Source: an uncultured Blautia sp.
GTDB lineage: Bacteria; Bacillota; Clostridia; Lachnospirales; Lachnospiraceae
Length of the DNA stretch: 42,281 nt
Direction: 5' to 3'
Assembly (NCBI GenBank): GCA_900540785.1
Contig: UQHF01000034.1
Coordinates: 1-42,281, forward strand
Made by a program: the position numbers and the translations under genes. The notes under the pieces are model-generated. The model saw nothing but the letters and a program-made list of their open reading frames with translations, had not been told where the DNA came from and ran no database searches. Positions 1-7,791 of this stretch are shown here, one piece after another. Each line of letters starts with the position of its first letter. Position 1 is the first letter of the stretch.

Positions 1-148
1 ATATTCGTGATACCCGTATGATACCTGTTTGATCGGAAACTATGAATAAGGCGTGAAATTTGGATATTATGATTATAAAAATCGCCAAAAAAGTAATCGA
101 TATTTAACAATTATGTTGTGGTTGCAGGGAGTTTGAATAGTTGGAGCA

Positions 149-192
149 GAGCTTCAAAGCCCATTTCAAGGGCTTTGAAGCTCTTTATTTTT
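149..192 (+). terminator. Intrinsic terminator of an off-window gene
   Basis: A perfect 14-bp stem (149-162 with 170-183, loop of 7) is followed by a T-rich tail, so it should end a plus-strand transcript coming from left of the window. Positions 1-148 hold no convincing coding sequence and frequent stops, so they are probably the 3' untranslated end of that gene. In the minus direction the stem has no U-tract, so it is not an obvious terminator for the nitroreductase. Confidence 0.8.
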
Positions 193-242
193 AGAATTGC
201 ATTTTCACTGCATTTTTTATTGCAGGAACAGGCAATATTATT

Positions 243-764
243 TTATGATAAGTAATCGTAAGCTACCAAATCGTTTATGGCAATACGGGTAGCAGTATGG
301 CGTTCCGGGCTGGCTTCGGGTTCTTTACCATATCCGATAACCAGGATATTGACTGGTTCCAAATTCTCAGGAAGATGAAACTCTTTTTTGACAATATCCG
401 GCTTAAAATAACATACCCATACAGTACCAAGTCCAAGTTCTGTAGCCTGTAACATCATATGGTCTGTTAAGATAGAAGCGTCAATGTCAGTAGTCTGCTT
501 CTGGTCAAATGGACGCACCCATGCTTTCTCATGATCAGCACATACAATGATTGCCAGTGGAGCATGATAAATATTAGCTGCCTTTGCAAGCTTATTTAAT
601 TGCTCTTTTTCCTGGACAGCAATCAATTTTACCGGCTGTAAATTAGCTGCTGTCGGAGCCACATGAGCCGCTTCTAAAATTTTATCAAGTTTTTCTTTCT
701 CAACTGGTCTGCTGTCATATTCTCTGACGGAATATCTTTTTTTGGCAAGTTCTAAAAAATCCAT
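243..764 (-). CDS. Nitroreductase family FMN oxidoreductase
   Basis: Small cytosolic NAD(P)H:FMN oxidoreductase of the nitroreductase superfamily; such enzymes reduce nitroaromatics, quinones or flavins. The N-terminal KKRYSVREYD segment (about residues 8-18 from the chosen start) is the usual FMN-phosphate binding signature, followed by APTAANLQP and, near residue 110, the ELGLGTVWV segment typical of the family. Length (173 aa) fits the short class. An in-frame TTG lies at 770, but AAAGGAG sits 9 nt before the ATG at 764 and only 3 nt before the TTG, so the ATG is preferred. The gene is divergent from a HxlR-family regulator, an arrangement like Bacillus hypR-hypO, so expression is probably induced by electrophile or disulfide stress. 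The natural substrate cannot be read from the sequence. Confidence 0.88.
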   Translation of the reverse strand: MDFLELAKKRYSVREYDSRPVEKEKLDKILEAAHVAPTAANLQPVKLIAVQEKEQLNKLAKAANIYHAPLAIIVCADHEKAWVRPFDQKQTTDIDASILTDHMMLQATELGLGTVWVCYFKPDIVKKEFHLPENLEPVNILVIGYGKEPEASPERHTATRIAINDLVAYDYLS

Positions 765-805
765 TTTCAAAATCTCCTTTATATTGTGATTCAGATTAAC
801 CTGTA

Positions 806-842
806 CTATAATTAATTATAGCTATATCAGAAAATAGAGCAA
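806..842 (-). promoter_or_regulatory. Nitroreductase promoter with palindromic operator
   Basis: On the minus strand TTGCTC (837-842), a 16-nt spacer and TATAAT (815-820) form a promoter for the nitroreductase. The -10 lies inside a perfect 16-bp palindrome, CTATAATTAATTATAG (806-821), well placed as a binding site for the divergently encoded HxlR-type regulator. The binding assignment is inference. Confidence 0.55.
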
Positions 843-892
843 GAACGCACTATTTAGGAATATACTATCTAAAAAGAAAGTATGGTGGAATT

Positions 893-1246
893 ATGAGTGT
901 TAATTGCAGAGAGTATAATTGCCCGGTTGAGGCAACGATTCAGTTGATCGGTGGAAAATATAAGGCTGTTATTCTGTGGCATTTGATGGGAAGGACTTTA
1001 AGATATAGTGAATTGCATAAACAAATGCCAAAGGCAACCGATAAAATGCTGGCACAACAATTACGGGAGCTAGAAAGGGACGGATTAATAAGCAGAAAAG
1101 TATATCCGGTAGTTCCACCGAAAACAGAATATTCACTGACAGATTTTGGAAAAAGCCTTACGCCAATATTAGATGAATTATGCAAATGGGGTGAAGATTA
1201 TCTGAACAAAGTTTCAATAGTTCAGCATAACCATGAGCGATGTTGA
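893..1246 (+). CDS. HxlR/DUF24-family transcriptional regulator
   Basis: Winged-helix DNA-binding regulator of the MarR-like HxlR (DUF24) family, 117 aa. The CPVEATIQLIGGKYKAVILW block at residues 10-29 is the hallmark of the family, and LRELERDGLISRKVY near 60-75 spans the recognition helix and wing. Cysteines at residues 5 and 10 match the N-terminal sensing cysteine region used by YodB, HypR and QorR, so thiol-based redox sensing is likely. The start is set by GGTGG 5 nt before the ATG. It is divergent from the nitroreductase, the same pairing as HypR with its nitroreductase HypO in Bacillus subtilis. Whether it activates or represses cannot be told from sequence. Confidence 0.88.
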   Translation: MSVNCREYNCPVEATIQLIGGKYKAVILWHLMGRTLRYSELHKQMPKATDKMLAQQLRELERDGLISRKVYPVVPPKTEYSLTDFGKSLTPILDELCKWGEDYLNKVSIVQHNHERC

Positions 1247-1298
1247 TATTTCGGCTGTATTGCAACGCTTTTGTCAGACTCTTTGGTAGCGTGCAGTA

Positions 1299-1345
1299 CC
1301 CCTCCCGGAAATGCTCAAAACCTGCATTCCCGGGAGGGAGTTTCT
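1299..1345. terminator. Convergent hairpin between hxlR-like gene and repeat-protein gene
   Basis: A GC-rich 15-bp stem with one mismatch (1300-1314 with 1324-1338, loop of 9) lies between two convergent genes. The T-tail on the plus side (GTTTCT) is short and there is no clear U-tract on the minus side, so it may work weakly in both directions. Confidence 0.55.
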
Positions 1346-1353
1346 ATGCTTGT

Positions 1354-2577
1354 TTACATAACATAACTGTCCGCATTGATCACTTTTGCAGAAAGTAAAT
1401 CATCAAATCCTCCTGACCTTTCAGAAAGCTCTTCGTTGCTTTCCTTTACAATCGCAGCTACATTTTGAGAAACAGCCGCAACCGTACTTTCCTGTTCCTC
1501 ACTGCAGGATACTTTTGCACAGTTTTCGATTTTAAGGCGTTCCAGTATCAGTTCGGGTGTTACATCTGATGCAATCTTTGCAGAAGCCGTATTTCGTACC
1601 AGAAGTTTTTCGGGAGAGCTTTCAAGTAATGTTTTATCAACTTTAACACTTATTTTCTTTTCAATGAGTCTTCCTTCCCACTTAAATGTAAGATCATTGT
1701 ATTCTGCATTTAATTTTTTGAACTCTTCTGCCTGATTTTTTTTCAGCGTTACATTTCCTTTTACTGTGAGCTTTGTGATAGAATCAGATAATGCGCGCAG
1801 ATTGGAGTTGTCGGGAATGGTTAAATTTCCGTATACATATATGCGATCTCCATTTTTTTCTATCAGCTGTTCATTTAAAACAGTGTCTCCGTAATGAAGC
1901 GTCATTCCGGCAGGAGTGACGGTAAACTCTGTTTTTTCATCAAATAATTCCACACAGGCTTCTGCCATTTCCTCAGGAACGATTAACTGACGGGTAATAA
2001 ACTGCACATTTTTCTGTACCAGTTTTTCCATATCTGCTGATTTATCCTGTACGATTACTGCATCTTTTACATAATATCTTCTGCCTTCTCTTGCTCTCAG
2101 AGGAAAATATTTATCCACAACAAAGGTATCGTCTAAAATAACACAGTCATCGGGATATACGGATACAGAACCGTTAGCAGATAATTTTGCCAGGTAACCT
2201 TCAAGACTTTTGGGGCAGGTAACAGAACCGTTTACATGAATTCTTTCATATTTCTGTAAGGATTCTTCTGTACCGGGATGAATATGCAGATCTCCATTGA
2301 CACTTAACAAAGTATGCTCATGGACAGCAGTAGTTCCTGTTATTTCATAAGAACCGTTGATCGCCTGCACTTCTATTTCGGCATCATCTTCCAATTCTAT
2401 GGTACAATCATGGTTAAGTGTAAGGGGAAGTCTGTTTAAAATACTTTTGCTGGAAGGGCTGACAATCACAAGATCTGTATTGATCATCATTTTTTCATAA
2501 CCGCTGTAATCCGTTTCTTTCATTTTTCTCGTATCACAGACATCACAATTTAATAAATAATTTTTTTGATTAGACAT
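1354..2577 (-). CDS. Repeat-containing protein of unknown function, partner of ECF sigma factor
   Basis: I do not recognise a named family. The 407-aa product has no signal peptide and no membrane segment. The N-terminus carries a CDVC motif (residues 11-14). Several short beta-strand-like units follow, each built on a V-x-G-x-V pattern: VNGDLHI, VNGSVTC, ANGSVSV, VYGNLTI and VKGNVTL, roughly every 25-30 residues in two blocks (about 90-150 and 245-290). This resembles a beta-solenoid of the bactofilin / polymer-forming type, by pattern only. The C-terminal 60 residues are Glu/Ser-rich. The ATG overlaps the end of the sigma gene by 8 nt (ATGTCTAA) and uses a GGAGG inside it, so the two are translationally coupled. 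The position suggests the target or controller of the sigma factor, although it lacks the membrane helix or zinc finger of ordinary anti-sigma factors. Confidence 0.7.
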   Translation of the reverse strand: MSNQKNYLLNCDVCDTRKMKETDYSGYEKMMINTDLVIVSPSSKSILNRLPLTLNHDCTIELEDDAEIEVQAINGSYEITGTTAVHEHTLLSVNGDLHIHPGTEESLQKYERIHVNGSVTCPKSLEGYLAKLSANGSVSVYPDDCVILDDTFVVDKYFPLRAREGRRYYVKDAVIVQDKSADMEKLVQKNVQFITRQLIVPEEMAEACVELFDEKTEFTVTPAGMTLHYGDTVLNEQLIEKNGDRIYVYGNLTIPDNSNLRALSDSITKLTVKGNVTLKKNQAEEFKKLNAEYNDLTFKWEGRLIEKKISVKVDKTLLESSPEKLLVRNTASAKIASDVTPELILERLKIENCAKVSCSEEQESTVAAVSQNVAAIVKESNEELSERSGGFDDLLSAKVINADSYVM

Positions 2578-3040
2578 AGCTTTTCCCTCCTAAAATTTTT
2601 TTTAAATGCTGGCGTGCAGAAGAAAGTTTGAAGCGGACCGTTCCCGGCGGAATAGAGAGGATTTCTCCAATCTGACTGGAGGTATAGCCTTCCAGATAGC
2701 GCAGTGAGAAGATCACGCCTTCCAGATCCGGCAAAGTTTCCAGTAACTGCTCCCATTCCAGATTTGTAATTTCCTCGGAATATGTTTGCTGCAGAGGAAA
2801 CTCTTCCACAATGGTTTCTTTATTCTCATGCCTGATGCGGTCTACATACAGATTTTTGACGGTTCGGTACAGCCACGAACGGCGTTGATGCTCCTGCAAT
2901 GTGAAAAGGACATTTTCATGAAGCATCGCGCGCAGAAAAGCTTCATGTACCAGTTCTTCCGCAGTGTGCAGGTTTCCGGTCATACTGCGGCACCAACCTG
3001 TCAGTTCCTGATAATATTTTTCGTATAGTTCCTCTATCAT
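2570..3040 (-). CDS. ECF-type sigma-70 family RNA polymerase sigma factor
   Basis: Extracytoplasmic-function-class sigma factor of 156 aa with only regions 2 and 4. Region 2 covers about residues 4-65 (HTAEELVHEAFLRAM, then RRSWLYRTVKNLYVDRIR, the -10 recognition helices). Region 4 covers about 100-150 (LPDLEGVIFSLRYLEGYTSSQIGEIL and the TVRFKLSSAR -35 recognition helix). It directs RNA polymerase to a small regulon. AAGGA lies about 9 nt before the ATG. The gene overlaps the downstream 407-aa repeat-protein gene by 8 nt. No classical membrane anti-sigma gene adjoins it. The upstream ECF-like promoter suggests positive autoregulation. Confidence 0.88.
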   Translation of the reverse strand: MIEELYEKYYQELTGWCRSMTGNLHTAEELVHEAFLRAMLHENVLFTLQEHQRRSWLYRTVKNLYVDRIRHENKETIVEEFPLQQTYSEEITNLEWEQLLETLPDLEGVIFSLRYLEGYTSSQIGEILSIPPGTVRFKLSSARQHLKKILGGKSYV

Positions 3041-3075
3041 GCTTTGCGTTCCTTTCTTTTGCCTTTCACTTATAA

Positions 3076-3102
3076 GACGTATGGATAGGCAAAAGTGTTG
3101 AA
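3076..3102 (-). promoter_or_regulatory. Candidate ECF-type autoregulatory promoter of the sigma gene
   Basis: On the minus strand TTCAAC (3097-3102) is separated by 17 nt from CGTC (3076-3079). This matches the AAC / CGTC signature of promoters used by ECF sigma factors such as Bacillus SigM and SigX. It lies about 36 nt before the sigma start codon. A separate TATAAT-like element at 3123-3128 has no good -35 partner. Confidence 0.5.
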
Positions 3103-3153
3103 AAAAATTTGGATTTTTTTATATTATACATGATTTGCCAGGGATAACGCTTA

Positions 3154-3182
3154 TTGACTTTCTTTTGCCTGCTTGCTAATAT
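3154..3182 (+). promoter_or_regulatory. Promoter of the MATE exporter gene
   Basis: TTGACT (3154-3159), a 17-nt spacer and TAATAT (3177-3182) form a near-consensus housekeeping promoter 50 nt before the MATE start codon. Confidence 0.7.
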
Positions 3183-3231
3183 AGAAAATTGATTGAAATT
3201 ATATCCTTCGATAGAAGGAGAGGGGGATTTT

Positions 3232-4593
3232 ATGTCAAAAAATAACAAGTACGAAATTGATATGTGCAACGGTTCGATTATGGATAAGCTGATTTCCTTT
3301 TCTATTCCGCTGATGCTCTCCGGCATTCTGCAGCTTCTGTTTAATGCAGTGGACATTGTGGTTGTGGGACGGTTTTCCGGAAGTCAGGCGCTGGCAGCAG
3401 TTGGTTCCACATCAGCGCTTATTAATGTATTTACAAATCTTTTTATCGGGATTTCTCTTGGGGCAAATGTTCTTGCGGCGCGTTTCTATGCGGCGGGAAA
3501 AGAGAGAGAAATGTCGGAGACGGTACATACTGCCATCACGCTTGCGCTGATCAGCGGAGCGGCAATGGGAGTGATCGGCTTTATTTTTTCAAAAGGAGCG
3601 CTTCTTTTAATGGGAACCCCGGCAGATGTGATCGATCAGGCAGCTCTTTATATGAAAATATACTTTCTGGGGATGCCCTTTTTCATGCTTTATAATTATG
3701 GCGCGGCAATTTTAAGAGCAGTGGGAGACACAAAAAGACCGCTTCTGTTTCTTGTTGTGGCAGGTGTGACAAATGCAGTTTTAAATATGATTCTTGTGAT
3801 CCTATTTCATATGGGAGTGGAAGGCGTTGCCATTGCAACTGTTGTTTCCCAGCTGATTTCCTGTATTCTTGTACTTCGCTGTCTGTATAAAACAGAATCA
3901 GCCTATCAGCTTCGTTTTTCAAGGCTTACCATGAAATGGGCATATCTGAAACAGATTTTCCTTGTGGGCATTCCGGCAGGAATCCAGAGTACAGTCATTA
4001 ATTTTTCCAATGTACTTCTGCAGTCCTCTGTAAATTCTTTCGGTTCTGTAGCGATGGCAGGATATACGGCTGCCAACAATATTTTCGGATTTTTATATGC
4101 TGCGGTCAATGCTGTTACCCAGGCGTGTATGAGTTTTACCAGCCAGAACTTTGGCGTTGGAAAATGGAAAAGAATGGATAAGGTTCTTGTAAACTGTATG
4201 GTTCTTACAGTAGGCGTGGCACTTGTTTTGGGCGGCGGAGCATATATTTTCGGACCGGAGCTTTTGCAGATTTATACTTCTGACCCGGAGGTTATAAAGT
4301 GTGGAATGGAAGTGCTTCTTTATACAACAGTGACGTATTTTATGTGTGGGCTTATGGATCTGTTTCCGGGAGCGCTTCGTGGAATGGGACATTCTGCAGT
4401 GCCAATGCTTCTGTCTGTCATCGGAACTGTCGGAACAAGAATCGTATGGATTTATATGATCTTTCCGGCGCACAGAAGTCTGGATGTGCTTTTTATTTCT
4501 TATCCGGCGTCCTGGATCATCACGATTATTATGCAGGTAATCTGTTTCTGGATCGTGCGAAAAAGGCTTTATAAAAAACTGAAGAGCTATTAA
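3232..4593 (+). CDS. MATE family efflux transporter
   Basis: Multidrug and toxic compound extrusion protein, about 453 aa with roughly 12 membrane helices, a cation-coupled exporter in the cytoplasmic membrane. The opening IMDKLISFSIPLMLSGILQ, the LFNAVDIVVVGRFSGSQALAAVGS segment of helices 1-2 and the paired halves (second half from about residue 240, GIPAGIQSTVINFSNVLLQS) are typical of NorM/DinF-like members. An in-frame start at 3193 would add 13 residues, but AGGAGAGGGGG just before the ATG at 3232 fixes the start there. A YczE-like gene follows after 14 nt, so the two are likely cotranscribed. The substrate is unknown. Confidence 0.92.
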   Translation: MSKNNKYEIDMCNGSIMDKLISFSIPLMLSGILQLLFNAVDIVVVGRFSGSQALAAVGSTSALINVFTNLFIGISLGANVLAARFYAAGKEREMSETVHTAITLALISGAAMGVIGFIFSKGALLLMGTPADVIDQAALYMKIYFLGMPFFMLYNYGAAILRAVGDTKRPLLFLVVAGVTNAVLNMILVILFHMGVEGVAIATVVSQLISCILVLRCLYKTESAYQLRFSRLTMKWAYLKQIFLVGIPAGIQSTVINFSNVLLQSSVNSFGSVAMAGYTAANNIFGFLYAAVNAVTQACMSFTSQNFGVGKWKRMDKVLVNCMVLTVGVALVLGGGAYIFGPELLQIYTSDPEVIKCGMEVLLYTTVTYFMCGLMDLFPGALRGMGHSAVPMLLSVIGTVGTRIVWIYMIFPAHRSLDVLFISYPASWIITIIMQVICFWIVRKRLYKKLKSY

Positions 4594-4607
4594 AGAGGGG
4601 AAAAATC

Positions 4608-5252
4608 ATGGGGTTTAGACGCAGAGGAAAACAAATTTTATTACTGGTTTTGGGACTTACTATTGCGCATTTTGGAGTGACGCTGTTTATTCAGGCTGAT
4701 CTTGGGGCAGATCCTTTTAATGTGCTGATTCAGGGGATTTACAGAAGTGTATTCCAGGCAGCAGGTATTCCCTGGAGTCACGGAGCAACCCATATGCTTG
4801 TATGTTTTTTGATTATCATTGTACTCCTGTTTGTAGATAAAACCTACATAAAAATCGGAACCCTGATCTGTATGTTTTTAGGCGGACCGATTATTGACAT
4901 GTTTACTGTTATTCTTGGAGATTATATTAACAACAGTCTTTCTCTTGCAGTCCGCATTCCGGTTCTTGTTGCAGGCTGTGTGATTCTTGCAATGGGAATG
5001 ACGATTGTGATTAAATCAGAAGCGGGAACAGGACCGAATGACCTTGTTGCAATCGTATGGAGCGACAAATGGCATAAGCCGTTCGGAATCATACGAATTG
5101 TGACAGATTTCTGTTTTGTTGCAGCCGGATTTTTACTGGGAGGAACGTTTGGAATCGGAACGATCATCTGTGCATTTGTAGTCGGTCCGGTAGCACAGAT
5201 TTTTATGCCATATGCGGAAAAAATCTGTAAACGGGTGATGGGAAATACCTGA
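4608..5252 (+). CDS. YczE/YitT-type integral membrane protein
   Basis: A 214-aa protein with five or six predicted membrane helices. QADLGADPFNVLIQGI near residue 27, the AGTGPNDLVAIVWSDK segment near 138 and GGTFGIGTIICAFVVGPVAQIFMP at the C-terminus are typical of the YczE-like family of predicted membrane proteins. The biochemical role is not established; in Bacillus, yczE affects surfactin production. It lies 14 nt after the MATE gene with its own AGAGGGG ribosome site, so the two probably form an operon. Confidence 0.8.
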   Translation: MGFRRRGKQILLLVLGLTIAHFGVTLFIQADLGADPFNVLIQGIYRSVFQAAGIPWSHGATHMLVCFLIIIVLLFVDKTYIKIGTLICMFLGGPIIDMFTVILGDYINNSLSLAVRIPVLVAGCVILAMGMTIVIKSEAGTGPNDLVAIVWSDKWHKPFGIIRIVTDFCFVAAGFLLGGTFGIGTIICAFVVGPVAQIFMPYAEKICKRVMGNT

Positions 5253-5276
5253 GTCATTAAATGTCTGAAATGTAAT

Positions 5277-5301
5277 AAGTCAAAGAAATTTGACTTTTTA
5301 T
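5277..5301 (+). terminator. Terminator after the MATE/YczE operon
   Basis: Perfect 8-bp stem AAGTCAAA/TTTGACTT with a GAAA loop (5277-5296) followed by TTTTA. It separates the exporter pair from the ior operon. Confidence 0.75.
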
Positions 5302-5316
5302 AGCTTTTTACACTTT

Positions 5317-5360
5317 AACGCATAAATGCGTTGACATATTAGTGCCGCAGGGGTTACAAT
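5317..5360 (+). promoter_or_regulatory. Promoter and palindromic operator of the ior operon
   Basis: A consensus TTGACA (5331-5336), an 18-nt spacer and TACAAT (5355-5360) precede iorA by about 55 nt. The inverted repeat AACGCAT-AA-ATGCGTT (5317-5332) runs into the -35 box, an ideal place for a transcription factor to control RNA polymerase binding. The regulator is not identifiable here. Confidence 0.65.
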
Positions 5361-5416
5361 GAAATACCAGTAGAGAATAAGATTAAGGTAAATGATGCCT
5401 GATAAGGAGGAAGAAT

Positions 5417-7192
5417 ATGAGAAAGTTAATGACCGGCGATGAAGCCATCGCAAGAGGCGCATATGAGGCAGGGGTATCTTACGCATCTGCATATCCGGGA
5501 ACACCCAGTACGGAAATTCTGGAAAATCTTTCTACATATGAAGATATATATGCAGAATGGGCTCCAAACGAAAAGGTTGCGATGGAGTCTGCGATTGGAG
5601 CGTCTGTAGCAGGACTTCGCAGTATGGTGTCCATGAAGCACGTGGGAATGAATGTTGCGGCTGATCCTATGTTTACCTGGGCGTATATGGGCGTAAATGG
5701 AGGAAATGTAATCGTGACGGCAGACGAGCCGGGTATGTTTTCTTCCCAGAATGAGCAGGACAACAGAAACTATGCAAAGGCTGCCAAAATCGCCATGCTT
5801 GAGCCGTCAGACAGTCAGGAATGTATTGATATGGTAAAAGCGGCGTATGAACTGGGAGAAGAATTTGACACACCGTTTATTATCCGAATGACAACGCGCG
5901 TCTGTCATTCAAAATCTATTGTGGAATTAAAGGAGAGAGAGGCAGTTCCTGCAAAGAAATGGGAGAAAAATCCGGGGAAATACGTCTGTCTTCCTGCTAT
6001 TGCGAGAAATTTAAGAGTAAAGGTAGAGGAGCGTCTGAAAAAACTGGCAGAGTACAGCGAGACAAGCCCGTTTAACAGAATGGAAATGGGTGATACAAAG
6101 GTCGGCGTCATTGCTTCCGGCGTATGCTATTACTATGCAAAAGAGGTTTTCGGAGAAAAAGCTTCCTATTTAAAATTGGGATTTACAAATCCGCTTCCTT
6201 CAGGTCTTGTAAAAGAATTTTGTTCAAAAGTGGACAAGGTATATATTCTGGAGGAAAATGATCCTTACATAGAAGAATTTGTCCGTCAGCAGGGCTGTGA
6301 CTGCATTGGAAAAGATCTTTTCCCTGCATATGGAGAAATGACTCCTGACGTGATCCGCGCCTGTGTCACAGGTGAGAAAAATAAAACAATCGAGTTTGAC
6401 AGGAAGAAGCTTATTAACCGCGCGCCTACTTTTTGTGCAGGCTGCCCTCACAGAGGACTTTTCTACCGTCTCGGAAAGAGAAAAGACATTATGATAAGCG
6501 GTGACATCGGCTGCTATACCCTGGCAGCAGGAAAACCGTACAGCGCGATGGATTCCACCGTATGTATGGGTGCCAGCATCAGTCTCGGTCACGGCGCGCA
6601 GAAGGCGTTTCAGGCACAGGGAGAGACGAGAAGAGTGGTGACGGTCCTCGGAGATTCCACATTTTTCCATACGGGAATCAACTCTCTGATCAACACGGTA
6701 TACAACAACAGCAATACGGTGAATATTATTCTGGACAACCGCATTACAGGAATGACAGGCCATCAGGAAAATCCGGGAACAGGATATACGGCAAAAGGAG
6801 AGGAAACGACTCTCATTAAAATCGAGGATATTGTAAAAGCGATCGGCGTGAAGCATGTGTATGTGATCAATCCGAATAATCTTGCCGAGGTAGATGAAAC
6901 GCTCGATAAATGTCTTGCGCTCACAGAACCGTCGGTCATCATCACACGCTGGCCATGTGTACTGAAAAAGTTCTCAAAAGAAGATAAAGAAGAGTTTGAG
7001 GAGCTTTTCGTTACAAAAAATAAGGTGGATACAGAAAAATGTATCGGCTGTAAGCTCTGCCTCAAAGCCGGCTGTCCGGCTATGTCTTACGACAGAGAAA
7101 CAAAGAAGGTAAGCATTAATAAGGCGCAGTGCGTAGGCTGTGACGTATGTACGCAGGTCTGCCCGAAAGACGCCATTGTGAAGGAGGATTAA
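5417..7192 (+). CDS. iorA: Indolepyruvate ferredoxin oxidoreductase subunit alpha
   Basis: Large subunit (591 aa) of the oxygen-sensitive enzyme that oxidatively decarboxylates aryl pyruvates (indolepyruvate, phenylpyruvate, 4-hydroxyphenylpyruvate) to aryl-acetyl-CoA while reducing ferredoxin. Domain order is standard: an N-terminal pyrimidine-binding domain (MTGDEAIARGAYEAGV, then YPGTPSTEI), a central transketolase-like domain, and the thiamine-diphosphate domain with FCAGCPHRGLFY near 330, GDIGCY, GDSTFFHTGI and DNRITGMTGHQ. The C-terminal 50 residues carry two 4Fe-4S motifs, CIGCKLCLKAGCP and CVGCDVCTQVCP. AAGGAGG precedes the ATG. iorB starts 4 nt after the stop, so they are coupled. 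A transporter and an aminotransferase follow in the same operon, which supports amino acid fermentation. Confidence 0.96.
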   Translation: MRKLMTGDEAIARGAYEAGVSYASAYPGTPSTEILENLSTYEDIYAEWAPNEKVAMESAIGASVAGLRSMVSMKHVGMNVAADPMFTWAYMGVNGGNVIVTADEPGMFSSQNEQDNRNYAKAAKIAMLEPSDSQECIDMVKAAYELGEEFDTPFIIRMTTRVCHSKSIVELKEREAVPAKKWEKNPGKYVCLPAIARNLRVKVEERLKKLAEYSETSPFNRMEMGDTKVGVIASGVCYYYAKEVFGEKASYLKLGFTNPLPSGLVKEFCSKVDKVYILEENDPYIEEFVRQQGCDCIGKDLFPAYGEMTPDVIRACVTGEKNKTIEFDRKKLINRAPTFCAGCPHRGLFYRLGKRKDIMISGDIGCYTLAAGKPYSAMDSTVCMGASISLGHGAQKAFQAQGETRRVVTVLGDSTFFHTGINSLINTVYNNSNTVNIILDNRITGMTGHQENPGTGYTAKGEETTLIKIEDIVKAIGVKHVYVINPNNLAEVDETLDKCLALTEPSVIITRWPCVLKKFSKEDKEEFEELFVTKNKVDTEKCIGCKLCLKAGCPAMSYDRETKKVSINKAQCVGCDVCTQVCPKDAIVKED

Positions 7193-7195
7193 GCC

Positions 7196-7777
7196 ATGAC
7201 AAAAAGTATTTTACTGGTAGGTGTAGGAGGACAGGGAACCATTCTCGCCAGCAAGATCCTCACAAATGGTCTTATGGAAGCGGGATACGATGTAAAAATG
7301 AGCGAAATCCACGGAATGTCCCAGAGAGGTGGAAGCGTATCTTCTCAGGTGCGCTACGGAGAAAAAGTTATGTCTCCCGTGATTGAAAAAGGAAAAGCAG
7401 ATATAGTAGTTTCTTTTGAAAAGATGGAGGCTCTGCGCGCTCTTGATTATTTAAAAGAAGACGGAACGCTTGTTGTAAATAATGAGGAAATTCCGTCTAT
7501 GTCTGTTATTACAGGTGATGAGGAATATCCGGAAGATGTGATGGAAGAAATTGAAAAGCATGTAAAGGCAAAGGTAGTAAATGCAACCGGTCTTGCAAAA
7601 GGGCTTGGAAATGAAAAAGCGGCGAATATCATTCTTCTCGGAACGATCATCCGCTCTATGGGGCTGGAACATATCGACTGGGAGGAAATCCTGAAGGCGA
7701 ATATCAAGCCGCAGTTTCTGGAATTAAATAAAAAAGCGCTGAAAGTGGGCATGGACGCCATTGCCTGCCAGGCATGA
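7196..7777 (+). CDS. iorB: Indolepyruvate oxidoreductase subunit beta
   Basis: Small gamma-type subunit (193 aa) that pairs with IorA. The N-terminus ILLVGVGGQGTILASKIL is the family signature, followed by EIHGMSQRGGSVSSQVRYG near residues 38-56, which contacts CoA and thiamine diphosphate in related oxidoreductases. Length is normal for a stand-alone beta subunit. It starts 4 nt after iorA with AAGGAGG inside the iorA end. The NSS transporter follows after 14 nt. Confidence 0.95.
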   Translation: MTKSILLVGVGGQGTILASKILTNGLMEAGYDVKMSEIHGMSQRGGSVSSQVRYGEKVMSPVIEKGKADIVVSFEKMEALRALDYLKEDGTLVVNNEEIPSMSVITGDEEYPEDVMEEIEKHVKAKVVNATGLAKGLGNEKAANIILLGTIIRSMGLEHIDWEEILKANIKPQFLELNKKALKVGMDAIACQA

Positions 7778-7791
7778 AAGGAGAAAGATAG

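Noticed and set aside
1..148. 3' end of a coding gene at the left border
   Set aside because: All three forward frames meet stops within the first few codons and no further coding is visible; cannot be supported.
1354..2577. Annotating the sigma partner as an anti-sigma factor
   Set aside because: No membrane helix, no zinc-finger anti-sigma motif; only position would support it.
2786..3028. 80-aa plus-strand frame inside the sigma factor gene
   Set aside because: Antisense to conserved sigma regions, no start signal.
6224..6856. 210-aa open frame on the minus strand inside iorA
   Set aside because: It is antisense to the well-conserved thiamine domain of iorA, has Cys/Ser/His-rich random composition and no ribosome site.
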